Below are positions 9,872 through 18,055 of a DNA stretch of 64,000 nt, piece by piece. Where the stretch lies: contig NZ_PVZB01000011.1 of NCBI RefSeq assembly GCF_003002025.1, positions 1 through 64,000 of the forward strand, given 5' to 3'. Numbering within the stretch: the stretch's first letter is position 1; the number at the start of each line of letters is the position of its first letter. The translations under genes and the position numbers were made by a program. The notes below the pieces were generated by a model that was given only the letters and a program-made list of their open reading frames with translations, did no database searches and was not told where the DNA came from. Origin of the DNA: Paraburkholderia sp. BL25I1N1. GTDB taxonomy: Bacteria; Pseudomonadota; Gammaproteobacteria; Burkholderiales; Burkholderiaceae.

Positions 9872-11068
9872 TTAAGCGGCCCTTATATTTATATCCGCTT
9901 GTCTCTGCCTGTATGAGGCATTGATTAGCTCCGGTAATTGAGCGGAATTCCAAGCAAGATATTCCGGTCGAGTCACAGCTCGTCGGCCTATCCATCGTTC
10001 GATGGCAAGCGCTCCGATTTCATCGACGGATAACAATCGTTTGATATCGGGGCGACCTTTGCCAGTGCAAAGTATTCTAGTCGCGTTATCGGCTAAAAGC
10101 GATATAAACACTTCGCGTTGTATGCCGTGCTTGAGGAGGTCGCCTTTGAACCCCAGCGCTTTCAACGCGGAGCGCAATGTTCTGATTCTCCAGTTAGGCC
10201 CCTGACCAAATGCGTGCAAATCAGGGGACGTATCACCCGAGTCGCGCAGATACTCGCGCATGTCGGCAAAAAGAGAGTCAGGAACGTGGAAATGCCCCCA
10301 ACCACCACTGAAGCCGACGCTCCGAAAGTAGGCCACGCCATCCAGCTTCAGTCGGTTATATATCGAAGAGCGCCCCATGGACGATGACGTGGTCACCGCA
10401 AGAAGCCGTGCGCCCTTTTGTTCACCGGAGATGATGCCCCTAGAACCGCCATAATGGCTTTGAAAGTCTTTGTAGACATCTGTGCTGCGGATAAGGCAGG
10501 CAATCATCTTGCCGCCAAGCAACATGTTGTAAGGAGGTACGGCGCCCAGGACGTAGGCATCCATCAAATTGACAAGCCTGGCTGCGCGGTCATCTCCCGA
10601 CCATCCGATGCAGTTGTCCCGCACAGACAGATTGAACACCGGGTCGCCAATCGCAAAGATACCTATCAGTTTTTCATTCGAGTCGTCCCAGACGAGATAA
10701 CGCAGGCGCCGGCCAAAGCCGTTCGAGACCGGTACCGACCAAGTTAAAGTGGCGAGCCTGAATAGGTCACCCTGCCACGTACCGCTATCCACCCGTTCAA
10801 CCCTGACTCGGATGTCCGCGGGGTCAACTTGGTTGCCTGACGCGAAGTACTGCTGCAGCGCCGGCAGCCTTGCCGATATAAATTCGCGCTGAGATTTCAA
10901 GATAGCCGCGCGCTGTGGAGCATGGAGCTGCCGAATTGTTTCTTTTCCGACGTCTTGCAGAAAGAGATTGCCGTTCTGCGAGCGCGTATAGCCGAGAGAG
11001 GACAAGTGCCGGCGCAGCCTCCGTTTGAGTTGCGCCTCTCTCATGTTCAGCTCGAGCAGTTTAGTCAT
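9872..11068 (-). CDS. druA: Druantia protein DruA (DUF4338 family)
   Basis: 398-residue first gene of the operon and the best family anchor for the Druantia call. The DUF4338 signature is clear: RRLRYLVWDD near residue 120, then IGIFAIGDPVFNLSVRD, D151 and IGW at 154-156, then LMDAYVLGAVPPYNMLLGGK. DUF4338 proteins are the DruA subunit of type I Druantia; their biochemical activity is not established by sequence. The ATG at 11068 is preceded by CAGGAC as a weak ribosome site. No clear promoter was identified upstream, where a degraded region lies. Confidence 0.88.
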   Translation of the reverse strand: MTKLLELNMREAQLKRRLRRHLSSLGYTRSQNGNLFLQDVGKETIRQLHAPQRAAILKSQREFISARLPALQQYFASGNQVDPADIRVRVERVDSGTWQGDLFRLATLTWSVPVSNGFGRRLRYLVWDDSNEKLIGIFAIGDPVFNLSVRDNCIGWSGDDRAARLVNLMDAYVLGAVPPYNMLLGGKMIACLIRSTDVYKDFQSHYGGSRGIISGEQKGARLLAVTTSSSMGRSSIYNRLKLDGVAYFRSVGFSGGWGHFHVPDSLFADMREYLRDSGDTSPDLHAFGQGPNWRIRTLRSALKALGFKGDLLKHGIQREVFISLLADNATRILCTGKGRPDIKRLLSVDEIGALAIERWIGRRAVTRPEYLAWNSAQLPELINASYRQRQADINIRAA

Positions 11069-11153
11069 TGTCCTGATGCCAGGAATTTATGGGTTGGATT
11101 CGTGGCCGCGCCGCTTAGCCGGAAATGAGGCGGCGCCAGAGGACGCCCACGGC

Positions 11154-12158
11154 TCACCCGTCAGCATCGCCGAAAGCTGGCCAACAAATCTGCGTATTGT
11201 AATTGCCGCCGCTCAGGAGCTGTCCCGGCTTTCCGAAGAAAGTGTCGGGTTCTTCTTCATCGCACGTTGCAATGCGGTCGCCGCCTTTATAGCCAGCGGC
11301 TGTCGCGCGCGTTTCGTTCACACAACAAGCTAGTTTGACGTGCGCGCGCGTTGATGCGCAGCAGAAAGCGGCGCTCATGTAACGGGACGGGAATTTCCCC
11401 TGTCGTTGCGTGATGACAGACGGGCGACGCGGTGCTTCGCCCATCTTTGCGAAATGGACCGTCCGGGAAATGCGTCCCCCCCGCCGTTCGCTTGAATGTT
11501 TTCGTTTAAGCGCTTGTCGCTGTATCTGCCTAGTTTGGACGTTGCGCGCGCGTTCATCGTAACCGCAACCGCCTTGGAAGGCGGTTCGACTGTTACTGAA
11601 TAAACGTGCTGCTCGTTCTCCGGCACGTTGTCATCGCATGCTTTGGCTTGGGCTACAGGTCCCGAGGGCGCACCGCCGCTGTCGAACCGGACGGCGCAGA
11701 CAGACCTGTCTTCCCGTCGAAGAGTAATCGAATAGACGCCTGTTTCCACCTTTTCGGCTCGCGCACGCTTCAACCCTCATGTCAAAGTGAACCACCCTGG
11801 GAATCTCAGTTGCCTGCAGAGTCCACGCCGTTCGGCTTATTGGGATTTGCTGTTCCATCCAGCCAAGCGTTTTGTTCGGGAATCTTGACGGTGGCGGCTT
11901 CGGCATTGACGACGATGTTTGCGTTTGTCCTTGCGGCGACGGCGGCAGGGACGTCGGCGGGCATGGCGACATACCTGACAATTGCTTTGTGCCGCATACC
12001 CAAGAAGCGCCCACATTTTGAACCGCAACTGCAATTGCAGTCTGGCTTGGATGTGCCGCGGCAACGAGCGACGAAATTTCCTTCACAAGAGGAGCAAGGC
12101 CAGCAATGAGGGCTGTCAGCGCGCCAAGGAGAGGGAATGACCTAGGCTCATTTTGCAT
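11154..12158 (-). pseudogene. probable decayed minus-strand gene(s), several frames
   Basis: Fragments that look like real protein occur one after another on the minus strand in different frames. The first, from the ATG at 12158, encodes a hydrophobic start (LLGALTALIAGLAPLVKEI) for about 50 residues. A one-base shift near 12003 joins it to a fragment ending at 11806 (NANIVVNAEAATVKIPEQN). A further frame covers 11773 down to about 11480 (VYSITLRREDRSVCAVRFD; QHVYSVTVEPPSKAVAVTM), and another ends at 11154 (YKGGDRIATCDEEEPDTFF). I read this as one or two membrane or secreted protein genes broken by indels. Product unrecognised. Alternatively the fragments are chance ORFs. This entry also accounts for the otherwise gene-free stretch upstream of druA. 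Confidence 0.35.
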
Positions 12159-12239
12159 TGGGACTCCGTGCGCGGCTTAAAAGCATATCGAAAGCCGAAC
12201 ACGCTTGCGCCGCGAGCGTCCATCCCGTCGGGTGCTGGC

Positions 12240-12473
12240 TTACCCGGTCCGGCGTTGAGTCTGCATTCCGGGCGAGGTCTTCCCCGATAGGCGTTCACCT
12301 CTTGGGGCCAGACGGAACCGCATTCCCCCCTTGCCGCCAGTCGTGCTCGGCCAGTTTCCGCCGACGAACTCGTTGCCCGCCCGGCATCGACCGGGGCTAC
12401 GCATCTTCGAACCACTTCCCGCGGACTGACCGCCCGCCGTCTGCCCGCCTTTGCTGCCACCGCTCTTGTTCAT
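12240..12473 (-). CDS. small glycine-rich hypothetical protein, copy 1
   Basis: About 77 residues starting MNKSGGSKGGQ. It is a diverged paralogue of the protein at 13829-14026: both share GSKGGQ, SAGSGSK and the core GGNWPSTTG. The ribosome site GTGAGGTG lies at the same distance before ATG in both, so the start at 12473 is preferred over the longer ORF. It is low-complexity, hydrophilic and without a signal peptide. The part after GGNWPSTTG is arginine-rich and differs from copy 2, suggesting a frameshift or decay at the 3' end. Function unknown. Confidence 0.5.
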   Translation of the reverse strand: MNKSGGSKGGQTAGGQSAGSGSKMRSPGRCRAGNEFVGGNWPSTTGGKGGMRFRLAPRGERLSGKTSPGMQTQRRTG

Positions 12474-12688
12474 AGCCCACCTCACGGTACGTTGGCCGTC
12501 GTCCGTCAGACAGCACTTGCCTGACATACATCTAAGGTCATAGGCAGCATGCTGTCAAAGAGGCCCCAGTCTGGAAGCAATCGAGTCGACAGTTGGGGGA
12601 CCGGGTCGGCTGGGCTCGGCCGCGATTGCCAGTACCGACTCGACGCAACCCGCAACTAGCGCGTTTAAGTCACATCGCTTTACGGCCA

Positions 12689-13062
12689 ATGGAATCCACG
12701 AACCTCGACCTGCAGATGTACTACAGAAAGTTAGCGCCCACTTACATTGAGCACAAAGCGGTTGAACTGCTTTCGATTCTGCTTGCCGACGTTACCAACG
12801 ACGTAGAAGTCGCTGCACGTGACTCGGGGCTTTCTGACGCCAGTTTCGTCCGACTGCGCCGAGCGATGGACCGGGTCGCTGGTGCGCAACGGGTTCTGGA
12901 AACATTGGGGGCGTGGAGCGTGGGGGCGAGCGACGACGGGATGGCGCAACAGCCGAGTTGCGGGTGCGGGAAGCGGTGGGACTGCTGGCAAGGGAGTGGC
13001 CGGAGGAGTATCCGGCCGGGGCGGTGGAGTGGCTGATAGCAGGCGAACTTGCCGGGCAATGA
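12689..13062 (+). pseudogene. small hypothetical gene with a frameshift
   Basis: The ATG at 12689 opens a frame of about 70 protein-like residues (MESTNLDLQMYYRKLAPTY ... RVLETLG). Past the run of G residues at 12907-12911 that frame becomes compositionally poor, while a frame offset by two continues sensibly with AELRVREAVGLLAREWPEE and AVEWLIAGELAGQ to a TGA at 13060-13062. Joining them gives a protein of roughly 123 residues, mostly helical. A one-base change in the G run would restore the gene. Product unrecognised. Confidence 0.45.
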
Positions 13063-13149
13063 ACAGGTTCGGCCCGTCACATCGCCCGGCCCTTGGCAAC
13101 GACACGGCTCGCGGGAGAATGTTCGCGTTTAATTGCGAGGAGTGGACGA

Positions 13150-13681
13150 ATGCCCCTGTCCTCCGCCCAAATCGGAGCAATCGGAGAACATCTGCTGGTC
13201 AACGCGGTGATGATGGCGAGCGACGGTCGGCTGTCACCGTTCCAGCCTCATGCCGATGATGCAGGGCGTGACGTGCTCTTCCATGACAAAAAAACGGACA
13301 ACTCTGTCGCAATCCAGTTGAAGTGCCGCACAGTCTCCATCCGCAAGCGCAACTCTGAGGAACGTGGCAACGTCGTCCATTTCCAGATTCGGAAAACCAC
13401 GTTCAATGACGCTCGACGCGGCTACCTTGTAGCAGCGCTCTTCGAGGAAGAGCTAACGCGCTTTGTCTCCAACATGGTTCATACCGATGACGCTGCTGCC
13501 CGAGGTAGGCAAGGACGTCTCCGGCAACTGGTCATCCGTCCGAGCAAGGCAGCCGATAGCGCTGACCGCTACGCGCCATACCGATGTTACAGCGGGCGAG
13601 CTGGCACGACGCATCATTTGCGTCTGTGAAGCCCACGGTCCCGCCCCGGTTCTACCGCCGCTTGAGGGCGTGAGCCTATAG
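13150..13681 (+). pseudogene. PD-(D/E)XK-like hypothetical protein, frameshifted
   Basis: The start at 13150 gives MPLSSAQIGAIGEHLLVNAV, followed by DDAGRDVLFHD and VAIQLKCRT. The E...D-x(n)-QLK spacing resembles the catalytic core of restriction-like (PD-D/E-XK) folds such as DUF4365-type proteins. Near 13445-13460 the frame changes: frame 1 runs into unlikely sequence to 13629, while the next frame reads LSPTWFIPMTLLPEVGKDV and ends at 13681, which is the type of continuation (WFIP) such proteins show. The gene is thus probably broken by a single-base indel. A nuclease role is inference from spacing only. Confidence 0.45.
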
Positions 13682-13828
13682 GCAGGGAACCGGTGGCGGT
13701 CGAAGAAAAAGCAACGAGAACAAGATTCTGCGGTGTATTCGCGCCCCTTGCTTCTCTCTTTTTGTGATAACCCGCCTACGCTAGCGGCAGCCGGAACACT
13801 TACTTGAGAGCTCGGGACATGTGCCGCG

Positions 13829-14026
13829 TTACCTCTCAGTGCCGGACGGCGTCGCATTTCCTCGATTGCCACCAGACTTTGCACCGGTAGTGCTTGGCCA
13901 GTTGCCGCCTGGAAAGCCATTGGGACCACGGCCGCCACCCGGATTTACAGTCTTTGAACCGCTGCCCGCGGAATGGTTGTTGCCTGATTGCCCACCTTTG
14001 CTGCCGCTGCCGCTGCTGTTGCTCAT
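13829..14026 (-). CDS. small glycine-rich hypothetical protein, copy 2
   Basis: 65 residues, beginning MSNSSGSGSKGGQSGNNHS, with GRGPNGFPGGNWPSTTG in the middle and an Asn/Gly-rich tail. No cysteine, no hydrophobic segment, almost entirely G/S/N/P/T, so probably disordered. GAGGTG precedes the ATG by about 6 bp. It is the better preserved of two paralogues in this island (the other is at 12240-12473). I recall similar short proteins annotated only as hypothetical in Burkholderia. Function unknown. Confidence 0.6.
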   Translation of the reverse strand: MSNSSGSGSKGGQSGNNHSAGSGSKTVNPGGGRGPNGFPGGNWPSTTGAKSGGNRGNATPSGTER

Positions 14027-14232
14027 AGGTCACCTCACGCGCGTTGACTATGTTTGACGGAAAGCGTCGAACCCTACGCAAAGAAGTGCCGATTGGGGCG
14101 TCTTCGGCTTCAAAAGAACCCGCCCTGCTTGCCGACTCTATCCTTGCATCTGACTCTTGAGTTTTCCTCGACAGATTGCATAAAAAGAAAACAATCAGCG
14201 CACGAGGCTAGATAATTGTAAAAATGATGGCC

Positions 14233-15429
14233 TTAAGATTTTCTATGAAGTTTTCGCATTTGGTGTGAAACCCTTGCCTTAAGTTCGGTCTCCAGATAGT
14301 CGCGCAGTGACCGCTTGTTGGACTGACCCATGAGCTCTGCCGTAATATTTAATATATTTTCTTCTCGGATATCCTTTATGCTTCCGCTCCTGGCAATCTC
14401 CTCGTCCACCAGCGTTCGTATAGTTTCATTTGCAAACCGAGCCCTGACGCGCTGCAAGGAGAGACGGCGCTCCGCAGCAGCGTCGCGAAAACAATCCGAC
14501 AGTCGACGGCTAATATACTGCTCGTTCAACGGAGTACCATTTTTGTGACTCACGAATATGCGGGTATGCGCCGCAGTACATCGTGGCGATGCCATCACGC
14601 TAGCGCGAGTAATATTCACGTAAGCTAAAATTTCGCGCAACAAACCCGTTGGGAAAGGAGTGTCACGTTCCTTCTGTCCCTTGCCCATTACCGATATGCA
14701 AAGTTGCGTCTCATTTTGCTCCGCAGATTCGATTTCATCCAACGACGGAACTTGCTCTGCGCGCAGCCCTAGTATCTCTGCGCATCGAAGTCCGCATTCT
14801 TCGGCAGTGCGGATTATTAGATTATCCCGAATTGCTAGGTCCTCGCGGGTGTCGCTCGCTCGGACGTAAGCGTTGTCCATCTCGTGGGCATTAGGTACGC
14901 CCTTAGGTTTACGGAACAGTCGGCCGCCCTTAAAAAGGAGTTCGCTGCAGAGAACAGTTTTATACTGCCTCTTCTCTCGCCAGACCAGAACAGGACTACC
15001 TGGTTCTTCACCTATTCTATGTGGCATATCGTCAATTTTTCGAGCCCACCACAGGAATTGTAATACCGTAGATATTTTTGAATTGATTACGCGAGGGTGC
15101 AGGCCGGCCAATTCATCGCGATTACGCCATCTTTCAAGCACAGCGTCGTCTATCGAATGAAGTAGATAAGGCAAATCTCTGACTGCTCTTCTTTTCTCCT
15201 TCGCTGCAATTACGAGTTCGTCACTCTCGAGAAACGAACAGAAATTGGTCAAGATGTAGCCTTTGGCAATAGCCGTGGACGGAAGTGAGTTGCGGCTTCG
15301 AATTCTATAGCGAAGATGTGTGTTGATTGAATGTACGGGGCGGTGATTGCGCGCAAGAACGACTGGTACTCGCTGATACGTTGCCCCGTTGAGTATGCAC
15401 TGGTCTGAAGAAAATCGAATGTAGGCCAT
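14233..15429 (-). CDS. tyrosine recombinase with both catalytic histidines replaced
   Basis: 398-residue integrase-family protein, the last gene of the mobility operon. Catalytic landmarks: R215 in CGLRCAEILGL, K250 in MGKGQKER, R329 in LQRVRARFAN, and Y378 in LMGQSNKRSLRDY. In the usual HxxR and LGH...Y boxes the histidines are replaced by Q326 and Q369; the Q369-Y378 spacing is the normal nine residues, so the alignment is firm. The protein probably acts with the other two recombinases rather than alone. It starts directly after the stop of the 174-residue gene. The trio resembles Tn554, RIT or Gamma-Mobile-Trio arrangements, but I cannot assign it to one. Confidence 0.85.
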   Translation of the reverse strand: MAYIRFSSDQCILNGATYQRVPVVLARNHRPVHSINTHLRYRIRSRNSLPSTAIAKGYILTNFCSFLESDELVIAAKEKRRAVRDLPYLLHSIDDAVLERWRNRDELAGLHPRVINSKISTVLQFLWWARKIDDMPHRIGEEPGSPVLVWREKRQYKTVLCSELLFKGGRLFRKPKGVPNAHEMDNAYVRASDTREDLAIRDNLIIRTAEECGLRCAEILGLRAEQVPSLDEIESAEQNETQLCISVMGKGQKERDTPFPTGLLREILAYVNITRASVMASPRCTAAHTRIFVSHKNGTPLNEQYISRRLSDCFRDAAAERRLSLQRVRARFANETIRTLVDEEIARSGSIKDIREENILNITAELMGQSNKRSLRDYLETELKARVSHQMRKLHRKS

Positions 15430-15954
15430 TTACTTCGCTCTTACGATATGCAACGGAGATTTATCAATTCGAACGCGAAGCTCCGAGTTCTCCAGCCGCA
15501 GCTTATCCCGCTCCGCTGAAGCTGCTTTAAGTTGTTTCTTCAAAATGTCAATCTGTGAACCAAATTCAGCATAACTTTTGGCAAGTCCTGCAATAGTGAG
15601 TTTACCGCTTCGAACTGCCCTCCTCAGCCTTCTATTTTCTTCAGACAGTGTCGGTCTCTTTGGAGTGATACGTTTTTTATGACGAATATCATTTAGTTTG
15701 GCCAGTCTATCGAAGACGTCCAATATTTCATCTCGGAGATGTGGCGTCTGTTTAACGTTTAAAGTTGATGGACTTCCTATTGGAAAGATATTTAATTGTG
15801 GGATATTCATTCGTCTGAATTCGGAGACGCTTCGAGGTGGAATGAATCCGTCGCAGTCTTCTCCCGTTAAAAACCTGTCAATCAAAGTCAATCGCGCTTT
15901 GATTGTTTTTTTCATTGCGACTTTGCACTCTTCGTTAGAACCTCGGGTCTTCAT
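15430..15954 (-). CDS. coiled-coil accessory protein of the recombinase module
   Basis: 174-residue basic protein wedged between two recombinase genes; its start overlaps the 681-residue gene by 4 bp and its end abuts the next ATG. Residues about 125-165 (SQIDILKKQLKAASAERDK and LRLENSELRV) form a heptad coiled coil. The N-terminal half is basic and probably globular. Small coiled-coil partners are known in Tn554-like (TnpC) and GMT (GmtX) modules, and this gene sits in the equivalent place. The function, perhaps orienting or regulating recombination, is inferred from position. Confidence 0.7.
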   Translation of the reverse strand: MKTRGSNEECKVAMKKTIKARLTLIDRFLTGEDCDGFIPPRSVSEFRRMNIPQLNIFPIGSPSTLNVKQTPHLRDEILDVFDRLAKLNDIRHKKRITPKRPTLSEENRRLRRAVRSGKLTIAGLAKSYAEFGSQIDILKKQLKAASAERDKLRLENSELRVRIDKSPLHIVRAK

Positions 15955-17996
15955 GATTTGCCTCCTGACAGCGCCAACGTGAACGACTCAAGAATGTGAA
16001 GATGCTTCTCCAACTTGACTCTCTGCAGTCGAACGGTTGTCGCGCTGGCAACAGCGTCCTTTGTCTTTACGCATTGCTTTGTCCAGTGAATAACGCGGGT
16101 TTCATCAGATGCGAAGAACATGCATTTCGCACATCTGACCTCGTCAGAGCCGGACGGATTTGGAGCCCCGTCCCAATCAACACCTCTTGATGCATTTGAC
16201 TCTTGCTGGCAGGCGGCTCTCTTAAGATTGGATTTGCTGTTCTTGCACCCGCAAAAACCCCAAGGAGTCGCCTTGAGGGTAATACCTCTTTCGATTATTA
16301 AATTTTCTATTGATTTCTCGAGATTTTCTGATGTCGAAAACTCAATCTCCGAAATAAAGCGTGTTACCAATTTAGATAGTTTCTTCGCAAATGTGCCAGC
16401 GAATTTTTGGGATTTTTCCGCCATTGTTTGTATTTTTTTCTTCGTGAGGGAAAATGCTTGCCTCGCAAGTTCCCCAAAAAGCTCTCGGTCTCCGCAGTAG
16501 CGAACCGTCATATTCAAGTCGAAATGTCGCAAATGATAGCTGAGCGCATCCAGGTCACCGCCGTCATATCGCCAAATGTAGAGCACTGCGAAAAGCTTGC
16601 GCAGTTGGTGCGGCGCTATATGCCACGGTGTGTTACCAACCATCCCCAGATTTGATGCGCCCACGTACCTCGCAAACCTGTCAATGTGACTTGCAGCATC
16701 AAACCAGACCCCTTTGGAGTCGTCGCACAGAGTTGGGATATTGAAAAGTTTGTTCGAGCCCGACGTTTCTCGCAGTTTTTCATTGTTCATTTGAAGGACT
16801 TCAATGGCCTCAACGACAAGCCTCGAACACGGGGTATAATCGACCTTGCGCAATGTTTTGGCGATATATGTTTTAATCCAAAACCCACTAGCATTTGTTC
16901 CGCTGCACGCACCGGCTTCAATGGAGGATACTTCCATGTTCCGCCGGCCAGTTAGGGTTGTGGCGCAGATGTAGCAAGCTGAAGGAAGAAAGCAGTTGAG
17001 TGCAAGCCAGAGACTGAGGCCTCCGTTTGTAAGGCTGTGGTCAAGTACCACGGGCTCCGGCAATGCGTGGCGGTATTTGTCATTGAAAGCTTTTAACAGG
17101 GATTCTTGTTTTTCTCGTCGTGTCGAGGCCGACGTTTTTTGAGTTCTGTACGTGTCTGCAAATGCGGTTCGAAGTTTCAACAATGCCGGTGCGATATTTA
17201 AAACCCAATTTGCCGCCTGTTCCATAAGTGTGAGGGCTGCTGGCGCCGGAATCAGCGGCGTCCTCCCACCGTCCCTGCCCAACTGAAGAACCAGACTTCC
17301 AGAGCCGTCTTCGAAAGGGATGAAAGGAAACTTGTCGTCATCTTTTGCGCTGTACGCATGTAGTATAGAAATGGCACGCGTGCGGTTATAAAGTTTCCCC
17401 TGTGACACTCCTTTACGGGGTTTGCTTTTCCTTAGTTTTGTTCTCTTTGCTTTGAAATCTTTTATTGCTTCACATGCTCCTGGAAATGAGCTTGGATGAG
17501 CGAACAGATTCGACAGCGTGAGGATTTCGCTAGTACTGTATGCATTGACGTTTGCTTTCTGCATTTTAAGCTTGAGCATTGCGTCCCATACTTTCTCGCG
17601 GCTTCCGAATATCACGTCGATACCCTGTGCTGCATCCTCAAGAAACGCTTCAAGGTCTAGCTCGGAGGTACTATCGAAGCTATCGATGTCATGGTCGACC
17701 ATCCAGTACACAAACGCATACTGGTCGCCGTATACTGCGGCCAGCTTTTCGGACGAGGTGATTGTTGCGTTAACGCCTGAAAATACGCTCAGCAGGGAAT
17801 TTTGTATAGTTGTTAGGAGGTTTCCGTTTTCGGATGATGACAAAAGGGTGCCGTTGGATAGTGGCTTGTCGAATCGGAGAGTTTTTTTGTTACCCATCGC
17901 GTCCGTCACTTCCCATATCCGTCCGTCATCCGACGAGCAAATCCCCGCAGAAAGTGGTGCTTGGTCGGGTTTTTGGTTAAGCTTTATAGCTTCCAC
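15951..17996 (-). CDS. large tyrosine recombinase with C-terminal cysteine cluster
   Basis: 681 residues. The catalytic domain carries R351 or R352 (TLTGRRNMEVSSIEAG), a probable lysine near 380, H463 and R466 (APHQLRKLF), H491 and the nucleophile Y500 (HFDLNMTVRY). The set is complete, so this is the best candidate for the active strand-exchange enzyme. After about residue 590 a cysteine-rich segment (GFCGCK, ACQQ, RCAKCMFF, KQC) suggests a zinc-binding DNA recognition domain. Length is close to large recombinases such as Tn554 TnpB. It follows the 687-residue gene by 60 bp and overlaps the next gene by 4 bp. Confidence 0.82.
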   Translation of the reverse strand: MEAIKLNQKPDQAPLSAGICSSDDGRIWEVTDAMGNKKTLRFDKPLSNGTLLSSSENGNLLTTIQNSLLSVFSGVNATITSSEKLAAVYGDQYAFVYWMVDHDIDSFDSTSELDLEAFLEDAAQGIDVIFGSREKVWDAMLKLKMQKANVNAYSTSEILTLSNLFAHPSSFPGACEAIKDFKAKRTKLRKSKPRKGVSQGKLYNRTRAISILHAYSAKDDDKFPFIPFEDGSGSLVLQLGRDGGRTPLIPAPAALTLMEQAANWVLNIAPALLKLRTAFADTYRTQKTSASTRREKQESLLKAFNDKYRHALPEPVVLDHSLTNGGLSLWLALNCFLPSACYICATTLTGRRNMEVSSIEAGACSGTNASGFWIKTYIAKTLRKVDYTPCSRLVVEAIEVLQMNNEKLRETSGSNKLFNIPTLCDDSKGVWFDAASHIDRFARYVGASNLGMVGNTPWHIAPHQLRKLFAVLYIWRYDGGDLDALSYHLRHFDLNMTVRYCGDRELFGELARQAFSLTKKKIQTMAEKSQKFAGTFAKKLSKLVTRFISEIEFSTSENLEKSIENLIIERGITLKATPWGFCGCKNSKSNLKRAACQQESNASRGVDWDGAPNPSGSDEVRCAKCMFFASDETRVIHWTKQCVKTKDAVASATTVRLQRVKLEKHLHILESFTLALSGGKS

Positions 17997-18055
17997 AAGT
18001 AGGGCTCCTAGCGAATATCCTCGTCAAAGGTTTTCTTTCGGCGTTGGATTGGTGG

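Noticed and set aside
60-11068. DISARM, Dpd, Zorya or a lone YprA helicase as the identity of the defence operon
   Set aside because: DISARM would need separate helicase and DUF1998 genes plus a methylase, Dpd a 7-deazaguanine set, and Zorya motor proteins. The DUF4338 gene and five-gene order fit type I Druantia.
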